Origin: APNM01 sp040361335
GTDB lineage: Bacteria; Pseudomonadota; Gammaproteobacteria; Nevskiales; Salinisphaeraceae
Assembly (NCBI RefSeq): GCF_040361335.1
Contig: NZ_APNM01000018.1
Coordinates: forward strand, 9,659-73,658
Direction of reading: 5' to 3'
DNA: 64,000 nt
Made by a program: the position numbers and the translations under genes. The notes beneath the pieces are model-generated. The model was not told the origin of the DNA, did no database searches, and was given only the letters and a program-made list of their open reading frames with translations. Position 1 is the stretch's first letter. Each line of letters begins with the position of its first letter. Shown here piece by piece: positions 32,791 through 41,299 of this stretch.

Positions 32791-33657
32791 TCAGCCCGGC
32801 TTGCGGAAGCGCAGCGTCATCCGGTCCGACTCGCCGATCTCACGGTAGCGCTGCAGGCAGCGGTCCCGCTGGTCGCCCTGGTCCATGCGCCGGCAGTGGC
32901 GCAGACTGGGCGGCAGGGTCCAGACGCCGGCGGGGTGGCTCTTGTCGTCCGCCGGATTGGCGTTGATCTCGGAGCGGGCCTCCAGCTCGAAGCCGGCGTT
33001 TTCCGCCAGTTCGATCACGTGCGCCTCGGTCACGTAGCCGCTTTCCACCATCTTGGCGCGACTGGTGCCCGGCGCGGCACGGTGCTCGACCACGCCGAGC
33101 ACGCCGCCGGGCTTGAGCGCACGGTGCATGACCGCGAACATGGCCGGCGCGTATTCGCCCTTCATCCAGTTGTGCACATTGCGGAAGGTCAGGGCCAGGT
33201 CGGCGGTGCCCGGCGGGGCGATGGTGGTGCGCTCGGGTACCGACAACTCGGTGACCACCACGTGGTCGTAGACATCGGGGTGCGCCTCCAGCTTCTCCAT
33301 GAATGCCTTGTGCACGTCTTTGCGCCAGTCCGGGGTTCGGTCGGCGGTCATCGCGAAGTTGGCCGCGTAATAGATCCCGCGCGGGCGGGTGATCGGCGCC
33401 AGGATCTCGGTGTACCAGCCCGAACTGGGCCAGATCTCCACCACGGTCATCTCGGGTTCCCAGCCGAGGAACAGTAACGTCTTCTTGGGATGGCGGTAGC
33501 GATCGCGGGCCGCGTTGTCCGCCTCGCGGTGATCGCCGGTCACGGCCTGCTCTATGAGAATGCGGGCTTTCTCGTCGGCCGTGGCGGCATTCGGCAGCAT
33601 GGTCGCTGCGAGCAACAACAGGCCGACGGCATGCCGGATGGTTTTTGATGATTGCAT
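32791..33657 (-). CDS. Exported SAM-dependent methyltransferase-like protein
   Basis: A 288-residue protein with a signal peptide (IRHAVGLLLLAATMLPNAATA, start at the ATG encoding MQSSK). The mature domain is a class I methyltransferase fold: VVEIWPSSGWYTEILAP replaces the usual glycine-rich motif I, with TADLALTFRNVHNW and ALKPGGVLGVVEH afterwards. A periplasmic methyltransferase is unexpected because SAM is cytosolic, yet proteins of this layout recur in Proteobacteria. Motif I differs from the D-G-G-G consensus, so activity is uncertain. It lies just after a small membrane protein gene. Confidence 0.75.
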   Translation of the reverse strand: MQSSKTIRHAVGLLLLAATMLPNAATADEKARILIEQAVTGDHREADNAARDRYRHPKKTLLFLGWEPEMTVVEIWPSSGWYTEILAPITRPRGIYYAANFAMTADRTPDWRKDVHKAFMEKLEAHPDVYDHVVVTELSVPERTTIAPPGTADLALTFRNVHNWMKGEYAPAMFAVMHRALKPGGVLGVVEHRAAPGTSRAKMVESGYVTEAHVIELAENAGFELEARSEINANPADDKSHPAGVWTLPPSLRHCRRMDQGDQRDRCLQRYREIGESDRMTLRFRKPG

Positions 33658-33689
33658 GTCGATATTGTCCGGTGGGTGGCGGTGGCGCA

Positions 33690-34127
33690 TCAGCGTGCGG
33701 TCCCGGTCATGCCGAGCAGCCGGCAGCCGCTCCAGATGAACAGCGCGAAGAGCACATGGGGCACGATCGCGGCGACGATCAGCTTGGGGGTCACAGCCAG
33801 GCCGAGAAAGCCCCAGCCGGCGATGGGCATGAAGATCACCAGCGCCGACGCCCACAGGGCCGCCCCCAGGTACAGCGCGTGCGAGAGCCGAATCCCGGGC
33901 GAGAGCCGCACGTAGACCAGCGTCCACAGGATCACCCAGGCGGCGTGGAACAGGAATCCGACCGGCTTGGGCAGGGTGGTGCCCAGTATCGCCTCGGCGA
34001 ATGCCAGGCCCAGCGGCTCGGGCAGGGGCGAGATACCCTGCTTGATAGCCAGCAGCATCAGCACTGCGATTATCGCAGCGGTGACCAGTCCCACGCCGCT
34101 TGCCTTGAGGATGCGTGTGGTATCCAT
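33690..34127 (-). CDS. Small integral membrane protein, unknown function
   Basis: A 145-residue protein with four predicted membrane helices, including VGLVTAAIIAVLMLLAI, FLFHAAWVILWTLVYVRLS and VIFMPIAGWGFLGL, then a C-terminal LFALFIWSGCRLLG. The start was set at ATG 34127, eight bases after GGAGG; a GTG nine bases upstream overlaps that ribosome site. I do not recognise a family. It is 32 bases upstream of the exported methyltransferase gene, so the two are probably cotranscribed. Confidence 0.6.
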   Translation of the reverse strand: MDTTRILKASGVGLVTAAIIAVLMLLAIKQGISPLPEPLGLAFAEAILGTTLPKPVGFLFHAAWVILWTLVYVRLSPGIRLSHALYLGAALWASALVIFMPIAGWGFLGLAVTPKLIVAAIVPHVLFALFIWSGCRLLGMTGTAR

Positions 34128-34321
34128 TGTTGCCACCTCCTTTTCCGGTGTATATCAGAGTTCGCGGCCGCGCATTGCGTTATCCGATCCTCGGCTCGCC
34201 GGGGCGAGGCCGCGGGTGAGGTGCGATGGCGTCGAACCGGCGTTTGCACACCTCTCGCTAGCGGGCGAGGTCTCTCCGAAAGTGGACCGCTGGAGGCAGG
34301 ACCTGATTGCAGGGGGACAGG

Positions 34322-34648
34322 CTAGTCGAAGGACAGCCGGCAACAGCCGAGGTCGAGGGCGCCGCGGGCGCGGCGTCCGGCGAGCACGCCGTCTGCGAGG
34401 CGATAGAGTACCGACTTGCCGTCGCGCTCCGCGATCACGATCCGCGCGTCGCGCAGGATGCGCAGATGGTGCGACAGCAGGCTGCGCTCCGCCCGCAACA
34501 GGGTCGCCAGCTCGCCGACGTGGCGGGGGCCGCGCATCAACTCGCGTACCACGCCCAGGCGGATGCCGTCCGCCAGTAATTTGAGGCGGGCGACGCAGCC
34601 GTCCGCGTCCGGTGCATGGTGGTGATCGGGATGGAGAGACATAGGCAT
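34322..34648 (-). CDS. ArsR-family regulator at the end of the pst operon
   Basis: A 108-residue winged-helix repressor (HVGELATLLRAERSLLSHHLRIL). It has a His cluster near the start (PDHHHAPDADGC, C18) and a vicinal pair C102-C103 in LDLGCCRLSFD. Neither a canonical CVC site nor an SmtB alpha-5 site is visible, so C18 with the C-terminal cysteines is a candidate for metal or metalloid sensing. It starts 14 bases after pstB and is the last gene of the phosphate operon, suggesting that the operon is arsenic- or metal-linked; this is inference. Confidence 0.78.
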   Translation of the reverse strand: MPMSLHPDHHHAPDADGCVARLKLLADGIRLGVVRELMRGPRHVGELATLLRAERSLLSHHLRILRDARIVIAERDGKSVLYRLADGVLAGRRARGALDLGCCRLSFD

Positions 34649-34662
34649 TCCAGTCTCCGGCT

Positions 34663-35505
34663 CTAGCAACAGCGACCTTCCACGTACGCCGCAGTCTGCT
34701 CGTCGCGGGGTGTCTCGAATACCTGTCGGGTCGTGCCCGCCTCGATCACTCGGCCCGCGCCGTCGCGCTGCCAGAATACCGCGGTGTCGTCGGCAATGCG
34801 CCGCGCCTGCGCCAGGTTGTGGGTCACGACCACCAACGTATAACGGCCGCTGAGATCCTGGATCAGCTCTTCGACGGTGGCACTGGCGATAGGGTCGAGC
34901 GCGCTGCAGGGTTCGTCCATCAGCAACACCTCGGGTTCCAGCGCAACCGCGCGGGCCAGGCAGAGACGTTGCTGCTGGCCGCCCGACAGGGACAGGGCCG
35001 GTGACTGCAGCCGGTCGCGGACCTCGTCCCACAGCCCCACGCGGCGCAGTGCCTGCTCGGCACGATCACGGCGCTCGTTGCTGGCGTGCACGCCCAATTC
35101 CTTCAGGGGCAGGTCCAGATTGCGCGCTATGGACAGCGGAAAGGGATTCGGCTGCTGGAAGATCATGCCCACACGCCGGCGCAGTGCGATCAGGTCGCCG
35201 GTCTCGGCCAGGGCGTCACGGCCGTCGAGTAGTACCCGCCCGGTGACGCGGCAGCCGGGGGTCAGGTCCGTCAGCCGGTTGAGGCTGGCCAGGAACGAGC
35301 TTTTGCCGCAGCCGGACGGGCCGATCACGGCGGTGATCCGGCCGCGCCGGACGCCCAGGTCAACCCCGGCCAACGCAGTCCGCCCCCGGTAGCTGACGGT
35401 CAGGTCGCGGGTGTCGATGATCGTCTCCCGCCGGGCCGTGTCGGTGTCCGGCGCGGGCTGGCTCGGGAGATCGGCGTCTTGGGTCAATGTCCGGGTCATG
35501 GTCAT
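34663..35505 (-). CDS. pstB: Phosphate ABC transporter ATP-binding protein PstB
   Basis: A 280-residue ATPase. Walker A is GPSGCGKSS (residues 62-70), the signature is LSGGQQQRLCLARA, Walker B is VLLMDEPCSALDP, and the switch histidine region reads VVTHNLAQA. All are standard for PstB, which drives phosphate import with PstA/PstC. It overlaps the end of pstA by four bases. The protein ends AAYVEGRCC, an unusual cysteine pair that echoes the CC pair of the adjacent regulator. With pstA disrupted, expression and function of pstB are doubtful. Confidence 0.93.
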   Translation of the reverse strand: MTMTRTLTQDADLPSQPAPDTDTARRETIIDTRDLTVSYRGRTALAGVDLGVRRGRITAVIGPSGCGKSSFLASLNRLTDLTPGCRVTGRVLLDGRDALAETGDLIALRRRVGMIFQQPNPFPLSIARNLDLPLKELGVHASNERRDRAEQALRRVGLWDEVRDRLQSPALSLSGGQQQRLCLARAVALEPEVLLMDEPCSALDPIASATVEELIQDLSGRYTLVVVTHNLAQARRIADDTAVFWQRDGAGRVIEAGTTRQVFETPRDEQTAAYVEGRCC

Positions 35506-35956
35506 GTCGTCATCAGGTTGCGGGCCAGCAGCCGCCGGCCGGCGAGCGCCGCGAGGCCGTTAATGGCCAGAAGCATTGCGATCAGCACCAGTGCCGAGCT
35601 ATAGGCGTTGGCGGTGCCGCCGGCCACGTGCATGGACAGGTCGTAGATATGAATCGGCAGGACGCGTCCGGAATCGCCCAGTGAATCGGGCATGCGGGCG
35701 ACGTAGCCGCTGGTGAACAACAGGGCCGCAGTCTCCGCGAGCGCGCGCCCGATGCTCAGCACCAGGCCCACCACCAGACCCGGCGTCGCCGCGGGCAGCA
35801 GCACATAGCGGAGCATACCGAGACGGCTGACACCGGTCGCGGCCGCGGCCGCGCGGTAGCTGTCGGGCACCGCGCGGAAGCCTTCCTCGGCGGAACGAAT
35901 GAACAACGGCAAGACCATGAACCGCCCCGGTTATCCCGGAGGCTCGTGGGTTTGAG

Positions 35957-36865
35957 TCACGCCGCCATGGCGGACTCGTCGAATTGGGCATAGTAGGCGG
36001 CTTCCAGCTCGGCCGGTGGTACGTGGCCGATGGGCTCGAGCAGCCGGCGATTGTTGAACCAGTCCACCCACTCCAGGGTGGCGAATTCCACCGCCTCCAG
36101 ATTCCGCCAAGGCCCGCGCTTGCGGATCACCTCGGTCTTGAACAACCCGATCACGGTCTCAGCCAAGGCGTTGTCGTAGGAATCGCCCACGCTGCCCACC
36201 GACGGCGCGATCTCCGATTCGGCCAACCGCTCGGTGTAGCGAATCGATAGATATTGCACCCCGCGGTCGCTGTGATGGATCAGGCTGTTGTCGTTGGACA
36301 ACCGACGCTCGTACAGGGCCTGCTCCAAGGCCTCCAGCACCAGGTCCGTGCGCGGTGTGCGGGACACCCGCCAGCCGACGATGCGCCGGGCATAGGCGTC
36401 GATCACGAAGGCGACATAGACAAAGCCGGCCCAGGTCGCCACGTAGGTGAAATCCGAAACCCAAAGCTGGTTGGGATAGTCCGCGGCGAAGTCCCGGTTG
36501 ACCAGGTCCCGCGGACACGGCTGGGCCGTATCCCGGCGGGTGGTCTTGATCGGCTTGCCTCGAACCACACCGGCCAGGCCCAGCTCGCGCATCAGCCGCT
36601 CGACCGTGCAGCGGGCCACCAAGAAACCCTCTCGGGTGAGTTGGCGCCAGACCTTACGCACTCCATACACCTGGAAGTTCTCGTGCCACACACGCGTGAT
36701 CTCGGCCTTGAGCCAGGCATCACGCCGCACCCGCGCCGGCGCCCGGCTGGGATCGCGCTCGCGCGCCTTGTGCACGTGGTAGGTCGACGGCGCGATCGGC
36801 AACATCCGGCAGATCGGCTCGACACCGTAGACCTCGCGGTGGTCGTCGATAAACGCCACCATCAC
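35957..36865 (-). CDS. IS3-family transposase OrfB (DDE integrase core)
   Basis: A 302-residue catalytic subunit. A helix-turn-helix 21 domain (YGVRKVWRQLTREG) precedes the rve core with WVSDFTYVAT (first D), LIHHSDRGVQYLS (second D) and ALAETVIGLFKTE (E). It begins with GTG overlapping the orfA stop; in this family a frameshift between the two frames yields the OrfAB transposase. The C-terminal WFNNRRLLEPIGHVPPAE is typical. Confidence 0.93.
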   Translation of the reverse strand: MMVAFIDDHREVYGVEPICRMLPIAPSTYHVHKARERDPSRAPARVRRDAWLKAEITRVWHENFQVYGVRKVWRQLTREGFLVARCTVERLMRELGLAGVVRGKPIKTTRRDTAQPCPRDLVNRDFAADYPNQLWVSDFTYVATWAGFVYVAFVIDAYARRIVGWRVSRTPRTDLVLEALEQALYERRLSNDNSLIHHSDRGVQYLSIRYTERLAESEIAPSVGSVGDSYDNALAETVIGLFKTEVIRKRGPWRNLEAVEFATLEWVDWFNNRRLLEPIGHVPPAELEAAYYAQFDESAMAA

Positions 36866-37182
36866 TTGCCTCGGCGGTCGAGCTCCGCCTGGGCAAAATA
36901 CGCCGAGGCCTTGCGCAGGATCTCGTTGGCCCGGCGCAGCTCGCGATTCTCGCGCTCCAGCGCCTTAACCCGATCACGCTCGGCTGTGGTCTGGCCATCA
37001 CGCAGACCACGGTCGCGCTCGGCTTGGCGCACCCAGCTGCGCAGGGTCTCTGGCGTGCAGCCAATCTTGGACGCAATCGAACCCAGCGCCGCCCACTGCG
37101 AGGCATACTCGGCCTGATGCTCGAATACCATCCGGACCGCCCGCTCCCGCACCTCCGGGGAATACCGCTTCGTCGTCTTCAT
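36862..37182 (-). CDS. IS3-family transposase OrfA
   Basis: A 106-residue DNA-binding protein with an N-terminal helix-turn-helix (YSPEVRERAVRMVFEHQ, then GCTPETLRSWVRQAE) and a C-terminal leucine-zipper-like helix (VKALERENRELRRANEIL). It recognises the inverted repeats and pairs with OrfB. It starts 50 bases inside the right end of the element. Confidence 0.92.
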   Translation of the reverse strand: MKTTKRYSPEVRERAVRMVFEHQAEYASQWAALGSIASKIGCTPETLRSWVRQAERDRGLRDGQTTAERDRVKALERENRELRRANEILRKASAYFAQAELDRRGK

Positions 37183-37699
37183 CGCTCCATCCTCTCAAGA
37201 AATGGAGCCTCCGGGAATCTCGGGGCGGTTCACCATGCAGGCGAGCGTCAGGCCGCCGGCGGCGATCGAGTAACCCAAGCCCAGATAGACAACGAAAAGG
37301 GCGTTGCCGAACAGACCGAAGACGATCGATGGCACGCCTGCCAGCACATCCAGGCTACGGCGGACCAAGGCACTCAGGCGATCGGTACGCCGGGTCAGCT
37401 CGGCCAGCCAGACTGCGGTCGCCACGCCCAGTGGCACCGCGGCGGCCAGGCACACGGCCAGGATCAGCAGACTGGATACGATGACCGGGCCGATGCCGCC
37501 GTCGCGGCCGGCGTTATGCACGGCATCGGTAAGAAAGGCCCAGGAAATACCGCCCAGCCCCTTAGCGACGATATCGCTGAGCAGCCACAGGAACGTGGCT
37601 GTGACGCCGAGCGCCGTGCCCCAGACGAGTGCCGCCAGGGTCCGCTCGGACCAGTCGGCCTTGCGTCCGGCGCGGGCGGCGAAATAGTGCGCTTCGGCC

Positions 37700-38554
37700 T
37701 CAGCCATGGGTTCGCTCGATGCGGGCGGCCAGCGTGACCAGGGCGGTGACCAGCAGCAACAGCACCAGGCCCGTAAAGAACAGCGCGGCACGGTGATCAC
37801 CCAGGGCGTAGGCCATCTCCAGCGCGATATTGGCGGTGAGGGTGCGCACGGGTTCGAATATGCTGGCCGGCACCTGGACCACGTTGCCGGCCACCATGAG
37901 CACCGCCATGGTCTCGCCCATCGCACGACCCATCGCCAGCAGCACGCCGGTGGCAATGCCGCCGCGCGCCGCCGGCAGCAGGACCCCTGTGATCAGCCCG
38001 AAGCGTGACAGGCCCAGAGCGGCGCCTGCGTGCAGGTTGGCGCGGGGCACCGCGACCAGGGCGGCGTCCGCGAACAGCGTCACCGTGGGCAGGATCATCA
38101 GGGTCAGGATCAGCATGGCCGCCAGCAGGCTGGCGCCCGGCGGCTGCCAGGCGCCGATCAGCGGCACCAGCACCACCAGCCCCCAGAGTCCGTAGACCAC
38201 GGAAGGGATGCCGGCCAGCAACTCGATAAGCCGCCGGTAGGGCCCTGCCAGGGTGGGCGGCGCGAAATAGCGGCAGAACAGCGCCGAGAGCAGCCCCAGG
38301 GGGGTAGCCAGCAGGACCGCGCCGCCGGCGGCCAGCAGCGTGCCGGCCACCATTGGCAGGAGGTTGAAGGTCCCGGTCTCGGCTTCGGCGGCGGGGTGCC
38401 AGGAGGGGTCGTCGACGAAGCGTGCCAGGCCGATCCCGAGGGCGGCGTCGCCAGACTCGCACAGCAGGAAATAGAAGATGAATGCAACGATCAGCGCCGC
38501 CAGTGCGGCGCAGGCGCGCAGGCTCCACTCCAGGACGAGGTCGGAACGCCTCAT
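37700..38554 (-). CDS. pstC: Phosphate ABC transporter permease PstC
   Basis: A 284-residue inner-membrane permease with six helices. The permease-ATPase coupling loop is recognisable around RYFAPPTLAGPYRRLIELLAG and GLSRFGLITGVLLPAARGGI, and the GRAMGETMAVLMVAGN segment is highly typical of PstC. It starts one base before the pstS stop and overlaps pstA by eight bases, so the operon order is pstS-pstC-pstA-pstB-arsR. No phoU gene is present. Confidence 0.93.
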   Translation of the reverse strand: MRRSDLVLEWSLRACAALAALIVAFIFYFLLCESGDAALGIGLARFVDDPSWHPAAEAETGTFNLLPMVAGTLLAAGGAVLLATPLGLLSALFCRYFAPPTLAGPYRRLIELLAGIPSVVYGLWGLVVLVPLIGAWQPPGASLLAAMLILTLMILPTVTLFADAALVAVPRANLHAGAALGLSRFGLITGVLLPAARGGIATGVLLAMGRAMGETMAVLMVAGNVVQVPASIFEPVRTLTANIALEMAYALGDHRAALFFTGLVLLLLVTALVTLAARIERTHG

Positions 38555-38555
38555 G

Positions 38556-39368
38556 TCAGCCGGCGGGAATGAAGTGCAGTTGCTTGATCAGGTCTTGGAC
38601 CGCCGGCGACCGGGCGTAGTCGATGAATGCCTTCGCCAGGCCCGACGGGTTCGGCCGGGTCACGAGGTTCAGCTCCCGCACCAGGGGATAACGGCCGCCG
38701 CGCACATTCTCGGAGGTGGCCGCGGCTCCGTCGAGCGCCAGCAACCGGATCGGCGAGCCGTGGGCGGCCTCGTACTCGGCGGTGCCGATGGAGACGTAGG
38801 CAATGGCGTGGCGGTTGCCGGCCACCGTCTTGATCGCCTGTTGATTGTGGCCGACCACGACGTCCGCCTGTATGTCGGGACCGGCCAGATCGAAGTGCTC
38901 GAGGAACACTGCCAGAGTGGCCCGGCCCTCGGCCTTGTTCACGACCGTGACCGGCGCTTGCTCGCCGCCTACGGCGGCCCACTTCCCGACTGCGCCGGTA
39001 TAGAGGTCGCGCACCTGCGCCTGCGTGAGGGAGGACACGGGGTTGTCCTCGTGGACGATCAGCGCGATGCCGTCCAGGGCGATGGTGTGCGCGACCAGGT
39101 CGGACTCCGACGGCGCCAGCGCGCGCGAGGCGGTGCCGATGTCCACCAGGCCGCGACGCGCGTCGGCGATGCCACGGGACGAGCCGCCTGCCTGCACGTT
39201 GATCTCGACGCCGGGATGCTCGGATTCGAACCGCTTGCCAATCTCGTCGGCCAGGGGGGCCACCGTGGACGAGCCGGCGAGGGTCAGGGATGACGATGCA
39301 TCGTCGCCGCATCCGGCCAGGCCGAGGCTTGCAAGCAACAATGCCAATGCCGGCAGGTTCATGCGCAT
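38556..39368 (-). CDS. pstS: Phosphate-binding protein PstS (lipoprotein)
   Basis: A 270-residue periplasmic binding protein with a lipobox (LAGC, C20). The PstS phosphate-binding pattern is clear: LTLAGSSTVAPLADEIG at the start and QAGGSSRGIADARRGLVDIGTASRAL, with IAYVSIGTAEY near the C-terminus. At 270 residues it is shorter than E. coli PstS (about 345) and belongs to the PstS-like short group. I chose ATG 39368, with GGAG seven bases upstream. It heads the operon. I see no clear Pho box upstream. Confidence 0.93.
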   Translation of the reverse strand: MRMNLPALALLLASLGLAGCGDDASSSLTLAGSSTVAPLADEIGKRFESEHPGVEINVQAGGSSRGIADARRGLVDIGTASRALAPSESDLVAHTIALDGIALIVHEDNPVSSLTQAQVRDLYTGAVGKWAAVGGEQAPVTVVNKAEGRATLAVFLEHFDLAGPDIQADVVVGHNQQAIKTVAGNRHAIAYVSIGTAEYEAAHGSPIRLLALDGAAATSENVRGGRYPLVRELNLVTRPNPSGLAKAFIDYARSPAVQDLIKQLHFIPAG

Positions 39369-39466
39369 GGGACATCTCCCCGAACAAGAACGCCGCATGG
39401 GGCGTCTGACGTGAATGACGCTTCAGCCAAAAGACCCGGGCGACCTGGATTCGATTGCAGAGGCGG

Positions 39467-40018
39467 TCACGGGCACACGGCTCGGCCGCGGCAGCGCACC
39501 AGCGATGGCGCACCTTGGCGGCGCTGCCGAATCCGGCTGAGACCGAGGGCCGCGATGGACAGAGGCACCAGCCAGCCGAATAGCCCCGCAAATGCGCCCA
39601 GGCCCGGCAGACCCAGCAGCAGGACCAGGCTGGGTGCGCAGCAGGCCCCGCCCGCCAGCAGCGCCGGCGCGGTCCCGGCGGCCAGCCCGAGACGGCTTGC
39701 GCGGCAGGCCCGCGGATGGGAGCGCAGGTACAGTGCGCCGTGGATGTTTACCGTCATCAGCCCCGCCAGCACCGCGGCGAGCAACAGATTGATCGGGCTG
39801 AGCAACAGCACGGCGTGGCCCGCGTCCAGAATCGCGACGGGCTCGAAACGGAAGGGCGCGCGCATGTCGAGCAAACGCTCCAGCGTGACGGGCGCCAAGC
39901 GCCAGTCCCAGGCGGCGGGCGATGCCGGCGCCAGATCGCCGATCGCATACAGGTAGAGTACGGCGTAGCCTATGCCGCACGAAAACGGTAGCCAGTGCCG
40001 GTGCCGGTCAGTCGGCAT
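39467..40018 (-). CDS. Integral membrane protein with GGACC motif, next to DUF3179 gene
   Basis: A 183-residue protein with about four predicted membrane segments. One segment carries GGACCAPSLVLLLGLPGLGAF, a Cys-Cys pair before a helix that resembles the vicinal cysteines of small metal-transport membrane proteins such as MerT, though the rest does not match MerT. It overlaps the end of the DUF3179 gene by 11 bases, so the two are coupled. Function unknown; a thiol or metal role is a guess. Confidence 0.6.
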   Translation of the reverse strand: MPTDRHRHWLPFSCGIGYAVLYLYAIGDLAPASPAAWDWRLAPVTLERLLDMRAPFRFEPVAILDAGHAVLLLSPINLLLAAVLAGLMTVNIHGALYLRSHPRACRASRLGLAAGTAPALLAGGACCAPSLVLLLGLPGLGAFAGLFGWLVPLSIAALGLSRIRQRRQGAPSLVRCRGRAVCP

Positions 40019-41048
40019 TGCCGTCGAGTACCACGGTATCCGGGTAGAACGCGTACCAGGCGAACCACATCGCCTCGAAGCCGGGCGCCGCCACCAGGCC
40101 GCTGAGCGCCTCGTTCCGCGGCCCCCCCTTGGTGAAGGTCAGGTCCCGCAGGGCTTCGTCCGCGGGCAGCTCGCCGGGCTCGCCCCGGTAAACCCAGGCG
40201 GTACCCAGGCCGGGGTCGTGAAGAACCAGGAAATCGGCCTGCTTGCCCCGGTGACGCAGGACACTATGCTTGGCCAGCGCCGCGCGATCCACGGCGACCG
40301 CCACGCTACCCGTGCGAAAGCCGTAAATCTCGCGTTTGGGGGGATAGCGTTCGCTCTCGTGCATGACCGGAAAGGCCCGTGGCGACTGTTCGGCGTAGTA
40401 GCCGCGCCTGGGGTTATAGCCGCCGTATGGATCGCTGCGATAGCTTCGCAGATGCCCTGTCTGTTCCTTGGAGAGCACCTTTGTGTCGGGATAACGGGTC
40501 CGCCAGCGGTCCCAGGTTGTCCAGAACACGCGAACCTGATGCAGGCTCCGGCCTTTGCGGGGCCCTTCCACGGCGGAGGCCAGTATTTGCGGCCAGTGGC
40601 TCTCGCTGTCGCGGTCATACATGATCAGGTTGCTGTTGACCAACCGTCCCGAGACCCCGAACTCGGTCGTGCCGCGCAGGAAGCCGAGGGCCGTGCCGGT
40701 CAGGGGACAATAGGTCACGCTCAGCCTGTCCCCGCCCACGGTATCGTTGACGATCTCGTGCCATACCAGGATCGATTGGGGGTAGGCCTTGGCCTCGCCG
40801 TTGCGGTAAACGCCGATGATTCGGCTGCCCGCCGCCAGCCACTCATCGGCCTGCGCGGCGGGCACGAAGTTCGGATCGTCGATGGAGGGAATCCCATCCT
40901 TGCCGGGACCGCCGGACAGGCTGGCCTGCCAGTAATGGTCGCCCGACGATGTCATCACCAGCGGCGGACCGTTAGGCGGAGCCGCGATGGCCGGCCCGGC
41001 CATCGCCGGCAGGCAGACCAGGAGGATCGACACGATTCGGCATGGCAT
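40008..41048 (-). CDS. DUF3179 domain-containing exported protein
   Basis: A 346-residue protein with a signal peptide (IVSILLVCLPAMAGPAIA). DUF3179 landmarks are present: GIPSIDDPNFV, VIGVYRNGEAKAYPQSILVW-like sequence (here IIGVYRNGEAKAYPQ), HEIVNDTVGG, VTYCPLTGTALGF and SGRLVNSNLIMYDR. The conserved cysteine in CPLTG is retained. The function of DUF3179 is not established. It is coupled with the downstream GGACC membrane protein. Confidence 0.88.
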   Translation of the reverse strand: MPCRIVSILLVCLPAMAGPAIAAPPNGPPLVMTSSGDHYWQASLSGGPGKDGIPSIDDPNFVPAAQADEWLAAGSRIIGVYRNGEAKAYPQSILVWHEIVNDTVGGDRLSVTYCPLTGTALGFLRGTTEFGVSGRLVNSNLIMYDRDSESHWPQILASAVEGPRKGRSLHQVRVFWTTWDRWRTRYPDTKVLSKEQTGHLRSYRSDPYGGYNPRRGYYAEQSPRAFPVMHESERYPPKREIYGFRTGSVAVAVDRAALAKHSVLRHRGKQADFLVLHDPGLGTAWVYRGEPGELPADEALRDLTFTKGGPRNEALSGLVAAPGFEAMWFAWYAFYPDTVVLDGNAD

Positions 41049-41243
41049 GGGTAGCTTCCGCGGGCATGGGTCTCTTGCTTAGAGGACCGCCCGCGCCGGG
41101 ATATGCTTGCCCGGATGCGGTGATCGTGGGAGCCCTTGATGCCGGGCCGTTCGTCGGAAGGATGAATTTCGCGGGCGAGGTGGATCGGAGGCTCGGCACG
41201 TACCGCTTGCGAAATCCCCCTTGGGTGTTCGGTGCGCGTATCG

Positions 41244-41275
41244 CAAAAAGATCGCCGCAGCAAACGCCGCGGCGA
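41244..41275 (-). terminator. Rho-independent terminator after the sigma factor gene
   Basis: Minus strand: stem TCGCCGC/GCGGCGA with a 10-base loop, followed by TCTTTTTGCG. It lies 25 bases past the sigma factor stop and shares its stem end and T-tract with the terminator at 31722-31754. Confidence 0.8.
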
Positions 41276-41299
41276 AAAAGGCCCGAGGGGAGGGTTCGT

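Larger units (their letters stand above)
35918..37232 (-). mobile_element. IS3-family insertion sequence inside pstA
   Basis: The 1315-bp element is bounded by inverted repeats starting TGAACCGCCCCG at each end (left TGAACCGCCCCGGTTATCCC, right reading inward TGAACCGCCCCGAGATTCCC; both continue GGAGGCTC). It is flanked by the direct repeat CCA (35915-35917 and 37233-37235). Two genes, orfA and orfB, overlap by four bases as in IS3-group elements. All parts look intact, so the insertion may be recent and still mobile. Confidence 0.95.
35502..37707 (-). pseudogene. pstA: pstA, phosphate permease gene disrupted by an IS3-family element
   Basis: The 5' part (37236-37707) encodes MAEAEAHYFAARAGRK through GGLTLACM; the 3' part (35502-35917) resumes with VLPLFIRSAEEGFRAVP. 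Removing the 1315-bp element and one copy of the 3-bp duplication joins them in frame to a 295-residue PstA with all membrane helices. As it stands, the permease is broken between the fourth and fifth helices. PstA forms the inner-membrane channel with PstC. The gene overlaps pstC at its start and pstB at its end, so the insertion also threatens expression of pstB and arsR. Confidence 0.93.

Noticed and set aside
39369..39466. Pho box upstream of pstS
   Set aside because: No CTGTCAT-like pair was found.
39467..40018. MerT mercuric transporter
   Set aside because: Only a CC pair before a helix is similar; length, helix order and the second Cys pair do not fit, and no mer genes are adjacent.
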